64,000 bases of DNA from NCBI RefSeq assembly GCF_000412995.1, contig NZ_KE332512.1, forward strand, positions 822,919-886,918, read 5' to 3'. This stretch comes from Treponema vincentii F0403. GTDB taxonomy: Bacteria > Spirochaetota > Spirochaetia > Treponematales > Treponemataceae. The notes under the pieces were generated by a model that saw nothing but the letters and a program-made list of their open reading frames with translations, had not been told where the DNA came from and ran no database searches. Made by a program: the position numbers and the translations under genes. Within the stretch, counting starts at the first letter, position 1; each line of letters starts with the position of its first letter. Positions 1 to 8,490 of the stretch are shown in pieces.

Positions 1-396
1 AATCCGAAAGAATACTCCTTTGCAGAATTACAAGAACGAGGCTATATCCCGGCAGATGCTACAGAAGATGATTTTATTTCGTACAGCAACGGCATCGTAA
101 CGATTAAGCCCCGATACCTCACAACAGCCGGATTCAATCATCCGTTATTCAGAGATGCAGCGTTTAAAACAGGCTATACCTATAGCTGGGACATTCTCGA
201 TTGGGGGAAAGATGCAAAAGAGATTCTTGATAACGAACCGGCAGAATTTACAGCAGTGTGGCAGAGTAAAGATATAGAAGGCCATGAGATTCCCTATCCT
301 ACCGAACCGCTCAGTTCAAGCGAAAGCTTTGTAAGCCATCTTAGATATCCGGGCAGTTTAAACGGACAGTGTTATTTTAAAGTAATAGACGAATAA
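1..396 (+). CDS. C-terminal part of an unknown protein (5' end outside window)
   Basis: Frame 1 is open from the first base to a TAA at 394-396, giving 131 residues with no start codon in view. The fragment is rich in aromatic and acidic residues (for example GYTYSWDILDWGK) and has no membrane segment. I do not recognise a domain. It ends 15 bases before the likely start of a dentilisin-like protease, so the two are probably co-transcribed. In T. denticola the protease gene prtP follows prcB and prcA, whose products join the same surface complex; a PrcA-like role is possible from position alone. Confidence 0.6.
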   Translation, partial: NPKEYSFAELQERGYIPADATEDDFISYSNGIVTIKPRYLTTAGFNHPLFRDAAFKTGYTYSWDILDWGKDAKEILDNEPAEFTAVWQSKDIEGHEIPYPTEPLSSSESFVSHLRYPGSLNGQCYFKVIDE

Positions 397-411
397 AGAG
401 GGATGAGATTT

Positions 412-2280
412 ATGATCAAACAAAAAAAATTCCGTTTTACGCTATTTTTTATAACGTCAGCACTTGCCGCAGTGTTTGCAGGCTGTGCTATGGGCTTTGT
501 CAATAACAGTGCAAAATCAGACGGAACAGGTAGTGTGCATGGCACAGCGGATTCCAACACAGTGTTCAATTCCAAATGGATTATCAGCCAACAGGAGCGG
601 CACGATAAAGGTACTGTTGTTCGGGAAGGATACTCGATCGTCAAGACCGTGGACTCCTTTAATCCGGATAGTTTTACGGCCTTAAACGGCAGCGTTGCCG
701 CAACCCAAGACTTACACGACGGATACCTGTACTTCTTAATAAAAACCGAATCCGACGCCGCACAGTTCCGTACGGCAGTGCGTACGCTTGAAGGAGTACT
801 CTATGCACAGCCCGACTATCACTATGACGCGCCTGCGGCAATGGTTGATAACACTGCCCGCCCGCCGGTTAGGAACCGCGGAGCAGCCGGCAAAGGGACT
901 TTGGGTACAGCTGACGGCAATCTTGATAACGACCCCAAAGCAGCCCTTGCCGATTGGGGTTTAACCGCAACCGGCGCCCTTGAAGCGTTTAAACGCTATG
1001 ATGCGAAATATCCGGTACTTGCAGCCATTATCGACACCGGCGTAAACAGCTTGCACGAAGATTTTTATGATAAAAATAACAAATCCATTATTCTTTATGC
1101 GAAATCTTCGCTGCATAGAGGAGACGTTACACAATATACTAACCCCATACCCATATCGCTCGATGAAAACTGGGATAACCACGGCCACGGAACCCACTGT
1201 TCGGGAACCATCGCAGCCGTCGGAAATAACGGTATAGGAATTTGCGGCGTTTCCCACGCGAACACCAAACTTATCACATACCGCGGCTTGGATGCATCGG
1301 GAGGAGATACCTATGCAACCTATTCGTGCCTCGGAGACCTCGCCGAAATAATTACCGAGCTGCGTAAAGAGCCCGGCTCGCGCAATTCCGCAGTTTTTGC
1401 GGGGTTACCGCCGGATGTCATCAATTATCCTCAGCTGAGACAAAAAACGGTTCCCGTTAATTTATCGCTTGGAGGTCCTGCAGGACACCCATACGAGGTG
1501 GAGATGATGAATAAAGCATTGGCAGCGGGGGTATTACCGGTTATCGCCATGGGTAACGACGGAAAAACGCTTGCCGAATATCCGGCAGCACTGCAGGGAA
1601 TTCTAGCCGTAGGAGCCACTACGATGGATGACACGCGCGCTGCATTCAGTAACGGCGGAACTTGGATGAGCGTGTGCGCCCCCGGAGAAAGCATTTACAG
1701 CTGCGGCAACGGCGGACAGAACTGGGCGAATTCTCATTCACCCGATGTAAAATCAAGCTACAGATGGATGAGCGGAACATCGATGGCAACCCCGTTTGTA
1801 ACGGGCGTAGTTACCTATCTTTTATCGATTAATCCCGATCTCAGCCCATACCAGATTAAGGCACTTCTTGAAAATACCGCCGATAAGATAGATCGGGGCT
1901 CACCCTACGGACAATATGATTCGCGCGGTTTTTCAAAATGGTACGGCTATGGGCGGGTAAATGTACTAAAAGCGACGGAAGCATTAGTTACCGGAAGCAA
2001 CATCCCTGCCGAAGGAAGCGTATACAGTGAAAAGGCGGTAATGATAACACTGAAGAAAGCAGGGGCTGCCCAAAAAAAGACTCCGGTATGGCTGTACGAA
2101 AAGGCAACGGGTATTTGTGCAGCGGTCGGCCTTACCGACGAAACTAACGGAATTGTCCGTTTTTACGGCTTGCGCACCGGTCTTGAGTATGAAATAGGCG
2201 TTAACGATGCCGGCACATACAAAACATACATCATTACCGCTACAAACGATTCCGATATCGACTATACATTTTTATTGTAA
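412..2280 (+). CDS. Subtilisin-like serine protease lipoprotein (dentilisin-like, peptidase S8)
   Basis: A secreted S8 protease of 622 residues. The first in-frame ATG at 403 touches the GAGGG ribosome site (398-402); ATG 412 lies nine bases beyond it and is preferred. The N-terminus is a lysine-rich lipoprotein signal peptide ending in VFAGC, so lipid anchoring is expected. The catalytic triad is visible: Asp208 in IIDTGVNS, His259 in HGHGTHCSG and Ser457 in SGTSMATPF. The region before the catalytic domain (about 50-150) looks like an inhibitor-type propeptide. Dentilisin of T. denticola is a lipidated S8 protease of somewhat greater length, part of a complex that degrades host proteins. 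Orthology to dentilisin is inferred from architecture and an upstream partner-like gene, not from alignment. Confidence 0.88.
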   Translation: MIKQKKFRFTLFFITSALAAVFAGCAMGFVNNSAKSDGTGSVHGTADSNTVFNSKWIISQQERHDKGTVVREGYSIVKTVDSFNPDSFTALNGSVAATQDLHDGYLYFLIKTESDAAQFRTAVRTLEGVLYAQPDYHYDAPAAMVDNTARPPVRNRGAAGKGTLGTADGNLDNDPKAALADWGLTATGALEAFKRYDAKYPVLAAIIDTGVNSLHEDFYDKNNKSIILYAKSSLHRGDVTQYTNPIPISLDENWDNHGHGTHCSGTIAAVGNNGIGICGVSHANTKLITYRGLDASGGDTYATYSCLGDLAEIITELRKEPGSRNSAVFAGLPPDVINYPQLRQKTVPVNLSLGGPAGHPYEVEMMNKALAAGVLPVIAMGNDGKTLAEYPAALQGILAVGATTMDDTRAAFSNGGTWMSVCAPGESIYSCGNGGQNWANSHSPDVKSSYRWMSGTSMATPFVTGVVTYLLSINPDLSPYQIKALLENTADKIDRGSPYGQYDSRGFSKWYGYGRVNVLKATEALVTGSNIPAEGSVYSEKAVMITLKKAGAAQKKTPVWLYEKATGICAAVGLTDETNGIVRFYGLRTGLEYEIGVNDAGTYKTYIITATNDSDIDYTFLL

Positions 2281-2352
2281 AAAACTTTAAAATCAGTGTA
2301 ATTAAAAATTATAAACTGTTCCGGCCAAAAGCCTCTGAAAGTTATATAAGGG

Positions 2353-2399
2353 AACGGGGATGTCCTGAAAGTAACCAACTTTTGGGACATCCCCGTTTT
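2353..2399 (+). terminator. Terminator hairpin after the protease gene; copy of a dispersed repeat
   Basis: Perfect 13-bp arms AACGGGGATGTCC (2353-2365) and GGACATCCCCGTT (2385-2397) are followed by Ts. It sits 73 bases after the protease stop codon. In reverse complement the sequence matches intergenic segments near 37748 and 41909, so it also belongs to a dispersed repeat family. Confidence 0.7.
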
Positions 2400-2405
2400 C
2401 ATCTA

Positions 2406-2434
2406 TTGACAACACGTGTCATACGTATTATATC
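2406..2434 (+). promoter_or_regulatory. Probable sigma70 promoter for the hicA remnant
   Basis: TTGACA (2406-2411) is followed after 17 bases by TATATC (2429-2434). The spacer contains the palindrome ACACGTGT, a possible operator. The hicA ATG lies at 2443, nearly at the predicted transcription start. Toxin-antitoxin operons are commonly autoregulated at such palindromes. Confidence 0.45.
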
Positions 2435-2442
2435 ATATAGAT

Positions 2443-2627
2443 ATGAAAGGCAAAGACCTTTTAAAATTATTATTAAAGGACGGTTGGGAATTAATATCGG
2501 TGAAAGACAGCCACCACAAAATTACAAAAGGCGGAAAAACTGAAATTATCCCAGTACACACGATAAGGACATCAAAAAAGGGCTTTTGTCTGCCATATTG
2601 TGCAAAAAATTAGATCTGGCACTGTAG
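2443..2627 (+). pseudogene. hicA: hicA toxin pseudogene (2-bp insertion, frameshifted)
   Basis: From ATG 2443 the frame reads MKGKDLLKLLLKDGWELIS and then a SHHKITKGGKTEIIPVH segment. This is the HicA mRNA-interferase fold (double-stranded-RNA-binding-like), including the GWELxxxxxSHH core with the catalytic His. After IPVH the frame goes wrong and stops at 2613. In the frame shifted by two bases the sequence continues from 2562 as DKDIKKGLLSAILCKKLDLAL and stops at 2625-2627, which is the expected HicA end. The simplest explanation is a duplicated AC in CACAC near 2557-2561. No hicB antitoxin follows; a terminator begins 43 bases later. The gene is probably a dead orphan toxin. Confidence 0.8.
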
Positions 2628-2670
2628 TGCGGCTTGCAACAAGTGTTTGCCCTCATCATCCTCTACCTAC

Positions 2671-2709
2671 AAAACAAAAGCCCGCTGCTATGCAGCGGGC
2701 TTTTGTTTT
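2671..2709. terminator. Bidirectional terminator
   Basis: Perfect 18-bp arms, AAAACAAAAGCCCGCTGC (2671-2688) and its complement (2692-2709), enclose the three-base loop TAT. The A-rich left edge and T-rich right edge give a U-tract on either strand, so it can end both the hicA transcript and the minus-strand lipoprotein operon. Confidence 0.85.
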
Positions 2710-2737
2710 GTGTTTTATTTATTTTTAATCAATCGGC

Positions 2738-5386
2738 TTACTGTGCAGCTTTTAAATTAATTGTGCAATTATTTCCAGATGCTGCCGTTTCAAAATCAGT
2801 TACCGTATCGTAATACAGAAGAGTATCCTTACCGAATATTTTCTCATGTATGTATACGTCTATTCTGCACTTACGTCCTATCGGTATGCCGCACAGCGGT
2901 ATATCCGTCGGGAAGCTTATTCCGCTCACCGGAAGTTCATTGCTTACAAAGACTACATCCTCTTGTTTAACCCACCACTCGTCATCAACTGCAACAATAC
3001 TCATCGTTGCGTTCGCAGGAATGGTAAACTCCGACTTAATTGTTACCTTAACGGTCGCAGTAAGTACCGTATTTCCCGTTATGGTAACCGGTACACGTGT
3101 TACGCCGACAGCAAGCCCTTGAATATTGAAGGCTCCGGCCTTTATGTCTCTGAGTCCGTTCGGAAGCTCTTTTAATGCATCTAAAGGTAAAACGGCTTTA
3201 AATGTAGTCGATCCGGTTAACTCTGCCTGTACCCATTTTCCTCCTTTTTCCATTTGAATAGGTAAGCCGGAAGAACCTACCCATATATCAGAAACGTAGC
3301 CGGAAGGATTGGTAAATGAACCGGTTACCGTTAACCCTTCTGACGGTAAATTGCTCAGATCGATCGTTTGTCCTTCCACAATATTCTCGATTTTTATCGT
3401 TGTTGCGGGCAGCGATGTAGGTTTAATAGTATATTCTTTTCTATCACCATTTTGCGCAATAACCGGAATTTTTATTTCTTTATCAAACGGTGCAAAAAAA
3501 GCGTTTGTCAGACTTCCCCGCCAACCGTCAATGTACGCTTTTTGACTTTCCGGTGTCGCCGTTACTCTAATTTCCGTAACACCGAAGGGCAACGTTACCG
3601 TATAATCCGTTTTTGTAGATACAAATGTTTCGTTCAATCTAATTTCATAAAATTTATAGCCGTTTCCGTAATACTGAACTTCGAGATTAGTCAGCGAATT
3701 TTTATTTTCAGCAGCCGTATCTACTTTTTTTATCCACAACGTATAGACATTCGGAGAGTATTCGTCAACTACCAATACATCTGACAGAAGGATTATCTGC
3801 ACGCGGACATACCCCGGTGACGTCAGCATCTCCTTTGTTAAATCGATTGTTTCCGAGCCGTTAAAGTCCTTTGCGGCATCTTGATTGATTTTAATTTTCA
3901 TCTTGGTAGTGACGGGAAATTCCGGTGCTGCGGTTATCGTTGTGCTGGGAAGATCTTTAGACACCGTCGCGTCAAAGTTTTTAGAACCAATCTTTCCTTT
4001 TTCTTTATACTCGTCCAACCATTCTTTATAAAAATCGTTTAAACCGGTACCGCTGAACGTTGCAAGGACAAAGCTGCCTGCTGGTCTATTCGCTTTAACG
4101 GTATAGGTTTTCGTGGTAAGTGCGTTTGCCGCAGTAACGGTAATAACAAAAGTGTTCTCGCCGGCTTTTAACGGTGTAAACTTTGTGCTTTTACCGGACT
4201 CTAAAAGAAGAGAAGCACCGCCATTTGCAGAAACAGTCATGGCAGCATTTGCTTCACCGGGTGTTGCAGTAATATAAAACTCATTGCAATACGCATTCAT
4301 TGTGCACGTATAGGTATCCGTTGCCGGATTGAATGCAGCGGCTGCATCGATGAACGTTTGCGGAATTCCTCCAAATTTACTTTCCAATGTCAATGAACCG
4401 AGTGTAGCGTCGGAAGAAGCGTTGGCTGGCGCTTTTCTTACGGTTAGCGTATATTCATAGGTATTGGTAGAATTATCTGCTTGCACTGTCGTTACTTTTA
4501 TTACATTATTGCCTTCCTGCAGCGCATGTATTTCCCCGTCCACAATTGTCGGATTAATACCGGTATCTGCCGAAGCCTCTACTTTTATTCTATTGACGGT
4601 TGCCGGAACCGCAATCGTATAGGAAGAGTTGTATTTCTGAAAGCGCGGTGAAAGCGCAAACACTTGGCTTTCATCATCCGCATTTTTTACCGTAATGCCG
4701 GTAAGTACGGGATCTTTCGGGGTAAGTGCAGGATCGAGGTAATGAATAGTTATCTTCTCCTGTTCTTCAACACCGTTATGTATAACTTGCACCGTTAGTG
4801 TTTTTTCTGTTTCCTTATCGCCGAAGTCTACATCTACCGTTTTTGTTTCAGCACCGTCGATTTTTACGGTGTCTGCAGTATCAAATGTTTCCACCTGCAC
4901 TTTTGCTTTTTTCGTTCCCACACTTGCAACATAGCCGGCATTGCCTGAATAACTTACCCGAGCTTCGTTACCATTATTGTCGGTAACGGTGATTTTATTC
5001 AGTGCACCTTTATAATACCGGAGCGTTAGGGAATGGGTTTGTTTAGCATCGTTATAGCTAATAACGACAGTAACCGTTTTGCTTTCTCCATGCGTGGAAA
5101 ATGTCAATTCTTTTTGTTTTGTGTTTTCACCGTCTATCAACACCTCCGCATTAAACGGTCGAACGGTTACAGTAAGTGTCGCCTTATCGGTCTTTACCGT
5201 TGCGCTGTGTGCGGTGCCGTCATCGGTAAGGCTGCATGCATTACCTTCCGCATCCGTCACGGCAAATCCTGCGGTTATGGTTGCCGATCCGTTGCCGGAA
5301 GTACCGACATTGGGATTACAACCGGCGATAATAATAATAGTTAAAAAAAGAAAAATAGTACAAAAATACTTTTGTAAACTTTTCAT
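2738..5386 (-). CDS. Large lipoprotein with cadherin-like beta-sandwich repeats
   Basis: An 882-residue predicted lipoprotein. Translation from the ATG at 5386 is preferred over one six codons upstream because AAGGAG lies just before it. The signal peptide has a long hydrophobic core ending in IIIIAGC. The body is made of immunoglobulin-like beta-sandwich units: segments of the type LTGITV..FALSPRFQKYNSSYTIAVP, LGSLTLESKF and LTNLEVQYYG are typical of cadherin-like beta-sandwich domains (Pfam PF12733 type), and SLTLRYY/KITIHYL repeats occur in the first 230 residues. No enzyme motif is seen. It lies 107 bases behind a second lipoprotein gene in the TonB operon, so a role as a surface or periplasmic ligand-binding partner is likely but unproven. 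Confidence 0.75.
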   Translation of the reverse strand: MKSLQKYFCTIFLFLTIIIIAGCNPNVGTSGNGSATITAGFAVTDAEGNACSLTDDGTAHSATVKTDKATLTVTVRPFNAEVLIDGENTKQKELTFSTHGESKTVTVVISYNDAKQTHSLTLRYYKGALNKITVTDNNGNEARVSYSGNAGYVASVGTKKAKVQVETFDTADTVKIDGAETKTVDVDFGDKETEKTLTVQVIHNGVEEQEKITIHYLDPALTPKDPVLTGITVKNADDESQVFALSPRFQKYNSSYTIAVPATVNRIKVEASADTGINPTIVDGEIHALQEGNNVIKVTTVQADNSTNTYEYTLTVRKAPANASSDATLGSLTLESKFGGIPQTFIDAAAAFNPATDTYTCTMNAYCNEFYITATPGEANAAMTVSANGGASLLLESGKSTKFTPLKAGENTFVITVTAANALTTKTYTVKANRPAGSFVLATFSGTGLNDFYKEWLDEYKEKGKIGSKNFDATVSKDLPSTTITAAPEFPVTTKMKIKINQDAAKDFNGSETIDLTKEMLTSPGYVRVQIILLSDVLVVDEYSPNVYTLWIKKVDTAAENKNSLTNLEVQYYGNGYKFYEIRLNETFVSTKTDYTVTLPFGVTEIRVTATPESQKAYIDGWRGSLTNAFFAPFDKEIKIPVIAQNGDRKEYTIKPTSLPATTIKIENIVEGQTIDLSNLPSEGLTVTGSFTNPSGYVSDIWVGSSGLPIQMEKGGKWVQAELTGSTTFKAVLPLDALKELPNGLRDIKAGAFNIQGLAVGVTRVPVTITGNTVLTATVKVTIKSEFTIPANATMSIVAVDDEWWVKQEDVVFVSNELPVSGISFPTDIPLCGIPIGRKCRIDVYIHEKIFGKDTLLYYDTVTDFETAASGNNCTINLKAAQ

Positions 5387-5493
5387 ATAAACTCCTTGTT
5401 CCATTCCGTTGTCCGGAAACGGAACGATTAAAAGATTAATTCCGCCATAAGGCGGTATACGAATACGCAGAGCATCCTTTCGGTATGCTTCCG

Positions 5494-6162
5494 CTATTGT
5501 TTTACTCCTGCATTCATTGCCGACGACATCGAATTATGCGAGCCTTCAGGTATTGTAGGAAATGTCTTCCGTGTTGCTACCGTATCGTATTCAACATGGA
5601 AATGGATATATACTTTCCCGTCTTTTTTATAGATAAAACCTTTAATGGAGGTCTGTGAAGGCACAGTACGAGGCTCATCGCTGCGTTTAGGATAAAACGA
5701 TAGGGAACCGTTTTTACCCTCAAACGAAAAAGACTTTCCATCCGATGCAGGCGTAAGAGTAAACTCAGTATCGGACAAGGCTGTTTTTTCAAATTCATAG
5801 CCGATATCTACCGGCATATTTTCATATACCGTTTTTTCGGCTCTAAAAAATAAATTATTACCGACAGATGTCCTGCCGAGTCTAATTTTTTCCGTATACG
5901 GTCCATATTGCTTCCCGTCCATTTGTACATACGTAGAACCTTGGTATCTTCCAAGGACATCGGCTTCGGAAATCTCTTCCAGCTCCGCAGCAGGCGGCAG
6001 CTTTCCTTCATCCGGCTCAAACTGGTCGGTACGATTAGGGGTATTTCCCATGCCGCATGCCGAAAGCCCAACAACAAGCGCTAAGAGAGCGAACACAGCA
6101 AGGATTCCTCCTGCATAGGCCTTAGCCTGAAAGCGCTTAAAAAACCGGAATTTTTGTTTCAT
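5494..6162 (-). CDS. Lipoprotein of unknown function in the TonB operon
   Basis: A 222-residue protein with a positively charged start, a hydrophobic segment and the lipobox LSAC near residue 36. The mature part is hydrophilic with alternating beta-like stretches (GRYQGSTYVQMDGKQYGPY, IKGFIYKKDGKVYIHFHVEY). I recognise no family. It starts 28 bases after the tonB stop codon on the same strand, so it belongs to the exbB-exbD-tonB transcript and may be a small ligand-binding lipoprotein of that uptake system. Confidence 0.7.
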   Translation of the reverse strand: MKQKFRFFKRFQAKAYAGGILAVFALLALVVGLSACGMGNTPNRTDQFEPDEGKLPPAAELEEISEADVLGRYQGSTYVQMDGKQYGPYTEKIRLGRTSVGNNLFFRAEKTVYENMPVDIGYEFEKTALSDTEFTLTPASDGKSFSFEGKNGSLSFYPKRSDEPRTVPSQTSIKGFIYKKDGKVYIHFHVEYDTVATRKTFPTIPEGSHNSMSSAMNAGVKQ

Positions 6163-6190
6163 AATTCCACTCCTTCATTTTTCTTTTTCC

Positions 6191-6856
6191 TTATCCTTCA
6201 AGCCGGTACTCCAGCGTAACCGTCAGCTCAATTTGTTCCGGCGCGGAATCTCCCAACGGAAACGGAGCTGCGGCGCGGACGCTTGCAAGTGCCGCCTCAT
6301 TTAAGAACTTATAGGGACAGGGGCTGATAATATCCGCTCTGACAAGCTGCCCCGAACCGAGCACAAGAACGCTCAGGGTAACGGTACCCTCCTGATTATG
6401 TTTGCGTGCGGCCTTGGGGTATATCTTTTTTGCCGCTATCCGCTGCAGAATAATAGCCCTTGCATCAGCAACAGAAAGACCGCCTTGACCGGCTGTACCG
6501 GCAGCAAATTCTTCCTGCGCAGTCTCCGATGCGGCCGCAGCCGAATCGAGCTCGGCGGCTTCCGTTTCCGCAGCCGGTTCAGGTTGTTCTTCTTGAATTT
6601 CCTGCGGGGTTGCTATTTTTTCCGGCGCCGGCGTCTGTTTTTTTTCCGCAGGTTTCCGTACCTGCTGCTTTTGCGGTGCGCGGGGGGCTGCCGGTGCAGG
6701 CAGCGGGGGACTCTGCATTACAAATTGAGTTTGTCCCGGCGCCGGCATATCAAACGAAAAGTGTAAAAATGCGGCGGATATAACGATAAAATGCAAAACA
6801 GCAGCAGCCGCAAAAACTGCAACGGAGGCAATACCGTTAGTTTTGCGGATAATCAT
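6191..6856 (-). CDS. tonB: TonB-family energy transducer
   Basis: TonB links the inner-membrane proton-motive force to outer-membrane transporters. The 221-residue product has one N-terminal membrane helix (about 10-32), a long Pro/Glu/Ala/Lys-rich spacer (QKQQVRKPAEKKQTPAPEK, about 45-120) and a C-terminal TonB domain. The C-terminal domain contains YPKAARKHNQEGTVTLSVLV and a final ELTVTLEYRLEG. The length and order are normal for the family. It overlaps exbD by 20 bases. Presence of a TonB system in a treponeme suggests import of a bulky nutrient such as haem, iron chelate or cobalamin; no receptor gene is in the window. Confidence 0.9.
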   Translation of the reverse strand: MIIRKTNGIASVAVFAAAAVLHFIVISAAFLHFSFDMPAPGQTQFVMQSPPLPAPAAPRAPQKQQVRKPAEKKQTPAPEKIATPQEIQEEQPEPAAETEAAELDSAAAASETAQEEFAAGTAGQGGLSVADARAIILQRIAAKKIYPKAARKHNQEGTVTLSVLVLGSGQLVRADIISPCPYKFLNEAALASVRAAAPFPLGDSAPEQIELTVTLEYRLEG

Positions 6857-7238
6857 GTTTTACCGCCGCATTCCGTATGCCGCTCTTGTTCAACACATCC
6901 ATAACCGCAACAAATTGTTTAAACGCTAAATCTTTATCACAGGATAGAAATGCCGCCGCATTGGGATTTTCCGCCGTTCGTTTTTTTAGAAATGTTTCCA
7001 ATTCGGCTAAATCATAGCGCTGCATACCGATATATACTTCCCCATCTTTATTTACGATAATCTCTATATTTTTTTCGCGGACCGGAGCACCGGATTCGGC
7101 TTCCGGCAGGGCGACTTTCATTACCGGTTTTTCAAAAGTAGAGCCGATCATAAAAAAGATGAGCAGAATAAAAACGACATCAATCAATGACGTAATATTA
7201 ATTTCAGCCTTCCGGCGCTCCGGTTTAAACCGTTTCAT
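6837..7238 (-). CDS. exbD: ExbD/TolR-family proton-channel subunit
   Basis: A 133-residue ExbD-like protein. The N-terminus KPERRKAEINITSLIDVVFILLIFFMIGS is the conserved cytoplasmic tail plus single membrane helix, with the proton-pathway Asp in SLIDVVFILLIFFM. The periplasmic domain follows and has the usual KDLAFKQFVAVMDVLNKSGI segment. It lies between exbB and tonB with overlaps of 14 and 20 bases, a sign of translational coupling. ExbD works with ExbB in the inner membrane to energise TonB. Confidence 0.93.
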   Translation of the reverse strand: MKRFKPERRKAEINITSLIDVVFILLIFFMIGSTFEKPVMKVALPEAESGAPVREKNIEIIVNKDGEVYIGMQRYDLAELETFLKKRTAENPNAAAFLSCDKDLAFKQFVAVMDVLNKSGIRNAAVKHDYPQN

Positions 7239-7914
7239 TACAGTTCTCCGCGCCCCCGGACGGCAGATTGGAACTCACGTGCGTCGCATGAAATTCGTTC
7301 AATACGGAAATCAGCTGTTCCATATCGCGAACTCTCCGCGTACTTACCCAATCGAACAATTCATATACGGCAAAAGAAAAAATTGCGGTTACCAATCCGG
7401 TTGCGGTTGTAATCATTGCTTCCCAAATACCGCCCGATAGCACTGCAATATCCACACTGCCGCCTAAAGCCGCAATTTTTTGGAATGCAGCCATCAAGCC
7501 GGTAACGGTTCCCAGCAATCCAAGCAGCGGGGCAATGGCTGCAATACGCGAAAGCAAAATAAACCCGCGTTCCTGCACGGCTATCAACCCCTGTACGGTA
7601 CGCTCAAAGGCTTCCTCAAGCATTCCCGCTTGGGCAAATCGATACTCAAAAAAGACCTCACCGACACTTTCAATGCATGAGTTATGCAATTCTTTCCTTT
7701 TAAAGATATCTGCCGGAAGTTCTTTTTTATTTAAAAAAGCGGTTTCGCATTCTTTTAGAACAGCATAAAAAATTTTCCGTTTATACCGTGTCGTTATATA
7801 ATATACAAGCCGCTCTGCCGCTGCAGCAAGCGCGATAATATAGAGCAGTAAAATAACATAATTTACTGTTTTGCCTTTTTGCATTAAATCGATAAAATAA
7901 AATAGTCCGTCCAC
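7225..7914 (-). CDS. exbB: ExbB/TolQ/MotA-family proton-channel subunit
   Basis: A 229-residue membrane protein with three hydrophobic segments (about 18-38, 118-140 and 158-182). The conserved ExbB core is clear: FILLSRIAAIAPLLGLLGTVTGLMAAFQKIA followed by ISEAMITTATGLVTAI-type sequence (here GGIWEAMITTATGLVTAI). The start is GTG at 7912-7914, supported by the purine-rich GGGGCGGGA upstream. It is the first gene of the exbB-exbD-tonB-lipoprotein transcript. Confidence 0.93.
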   Translation of the reverse strand: MDGLFYFIDLMQKGKTVNYVILLLYIIALAAAAERLVYYITTRYKRKIFYAVLKECETAFLNKKELPADIFKRKELHNSCIESVGEVFFEYRFAQAGMLEEAFERTVQGLIAVQERGFILLSRIAAIAPLLGLLGTVTGLMAAFQKIAALGGSVDIAVLSGGIWEAMITTATGLVTAIFSFAVYELFDWVSTRRVRDMEQLISVLNEFHATHVSSNLPSGGAENCNETV

Positions 7915-8034
7915 GATTGATCCCGCCCCTTAATGTAACCAGGGGATTACTTATTTTCAATGGGCGCAATATTACTGAAAAATATTTCATTTGTCAAGAA
8001 AATTTTCTTCAAAAAAACGGAAAATCGGCGGCCC

Positions 8035-8063
8035 TTGACCTAACCTACTCTTGCGCATACACT
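8035..8063 (+). promoter_or_regulatory. Sigma70-type promoter, leaderless geometry
   Basis: TTGACC (8035-8040) and TACACT (8058-8063) are separated by exactly 17 bases. Only seven bases separate the -10 box from ATG 8071, so transcription would begin at or next to the A of the start codon. No ribosome-binding site precedes the ATG, in line with a leaderless message. Confidence 0.6.
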
Positions 8064-8070
8064 CTATCGG

Positions 8071-8490
8071 ATGAACAAGAAAACGGTTGCTGCCTATTGT
8101 GCCGCTTTTGTATACGAAATAATAAAAGTTTTTTATATTGCTGTTTTTTCTTCCAATTCTCTGCAAGAGACGGCATTCTCCCGGTACAGCGCACTTGCAG
8201 CGCTCTGCGTACCGGTACTCTTATGGCTGATGCTGGCATTAAACGAGAAAGCCTTTCATTGGGCGCTCTACGCAGCGGCGTTGTTCAAATTAACTTCCAT
8301 TTGTGCGGAATCCCTCTGTATTTTTCGGCGGGAATTTGCTATAATAGGAATTGCTTTCGCCTCGGCACAAATCAGCAGCGGTTTTGATTTTTCAAAGGAA
8401 GTCCTTTTTTTTCTCGCAGCCGATACCGTGCTGCTGTTTTATTCATTTATAAAAGGGAGTGTGTATTATGCAAATAATACCGATTGCTAG
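8071..8490 (+). CDS. Small integral membrane protein of unknown function
   Basis: A 139-residue hydrophobic protein with about four membrane helices (around 5-25, 40-58, 62-80 and 108-128). No family is recognised. Its last 23 bases overlap the start of the MinD-like ATPase gene in another frame, so the two are likely translated together. The start ATG follows a promoter so closely that the message is probably leaderless. A role with the MinD-like or FapA-like proteins downstream is suggested only by position. Confidence 0.65.
   Translation: MNKKTVAAYCAAFVYEIIKVFYIAVFSSNSLQETAFSRYSALAALCVPVLLWLMLALNEKAFHWALYAAALFKLTSICAESLCIFRREFAIIGIAFASAQISSGFDFSKEVLFFLAADTVLLFYSFIKGSVYYANNTDC

Noticed and set aside
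4798..5390. Overlapping plus-strand frames opposite the large lipoprotein gene
   Set aside because: Hydrophobic or aromatic shadow frames without ribosome sites; the minus-strand protein has a clear signal peptide and repeated domains.
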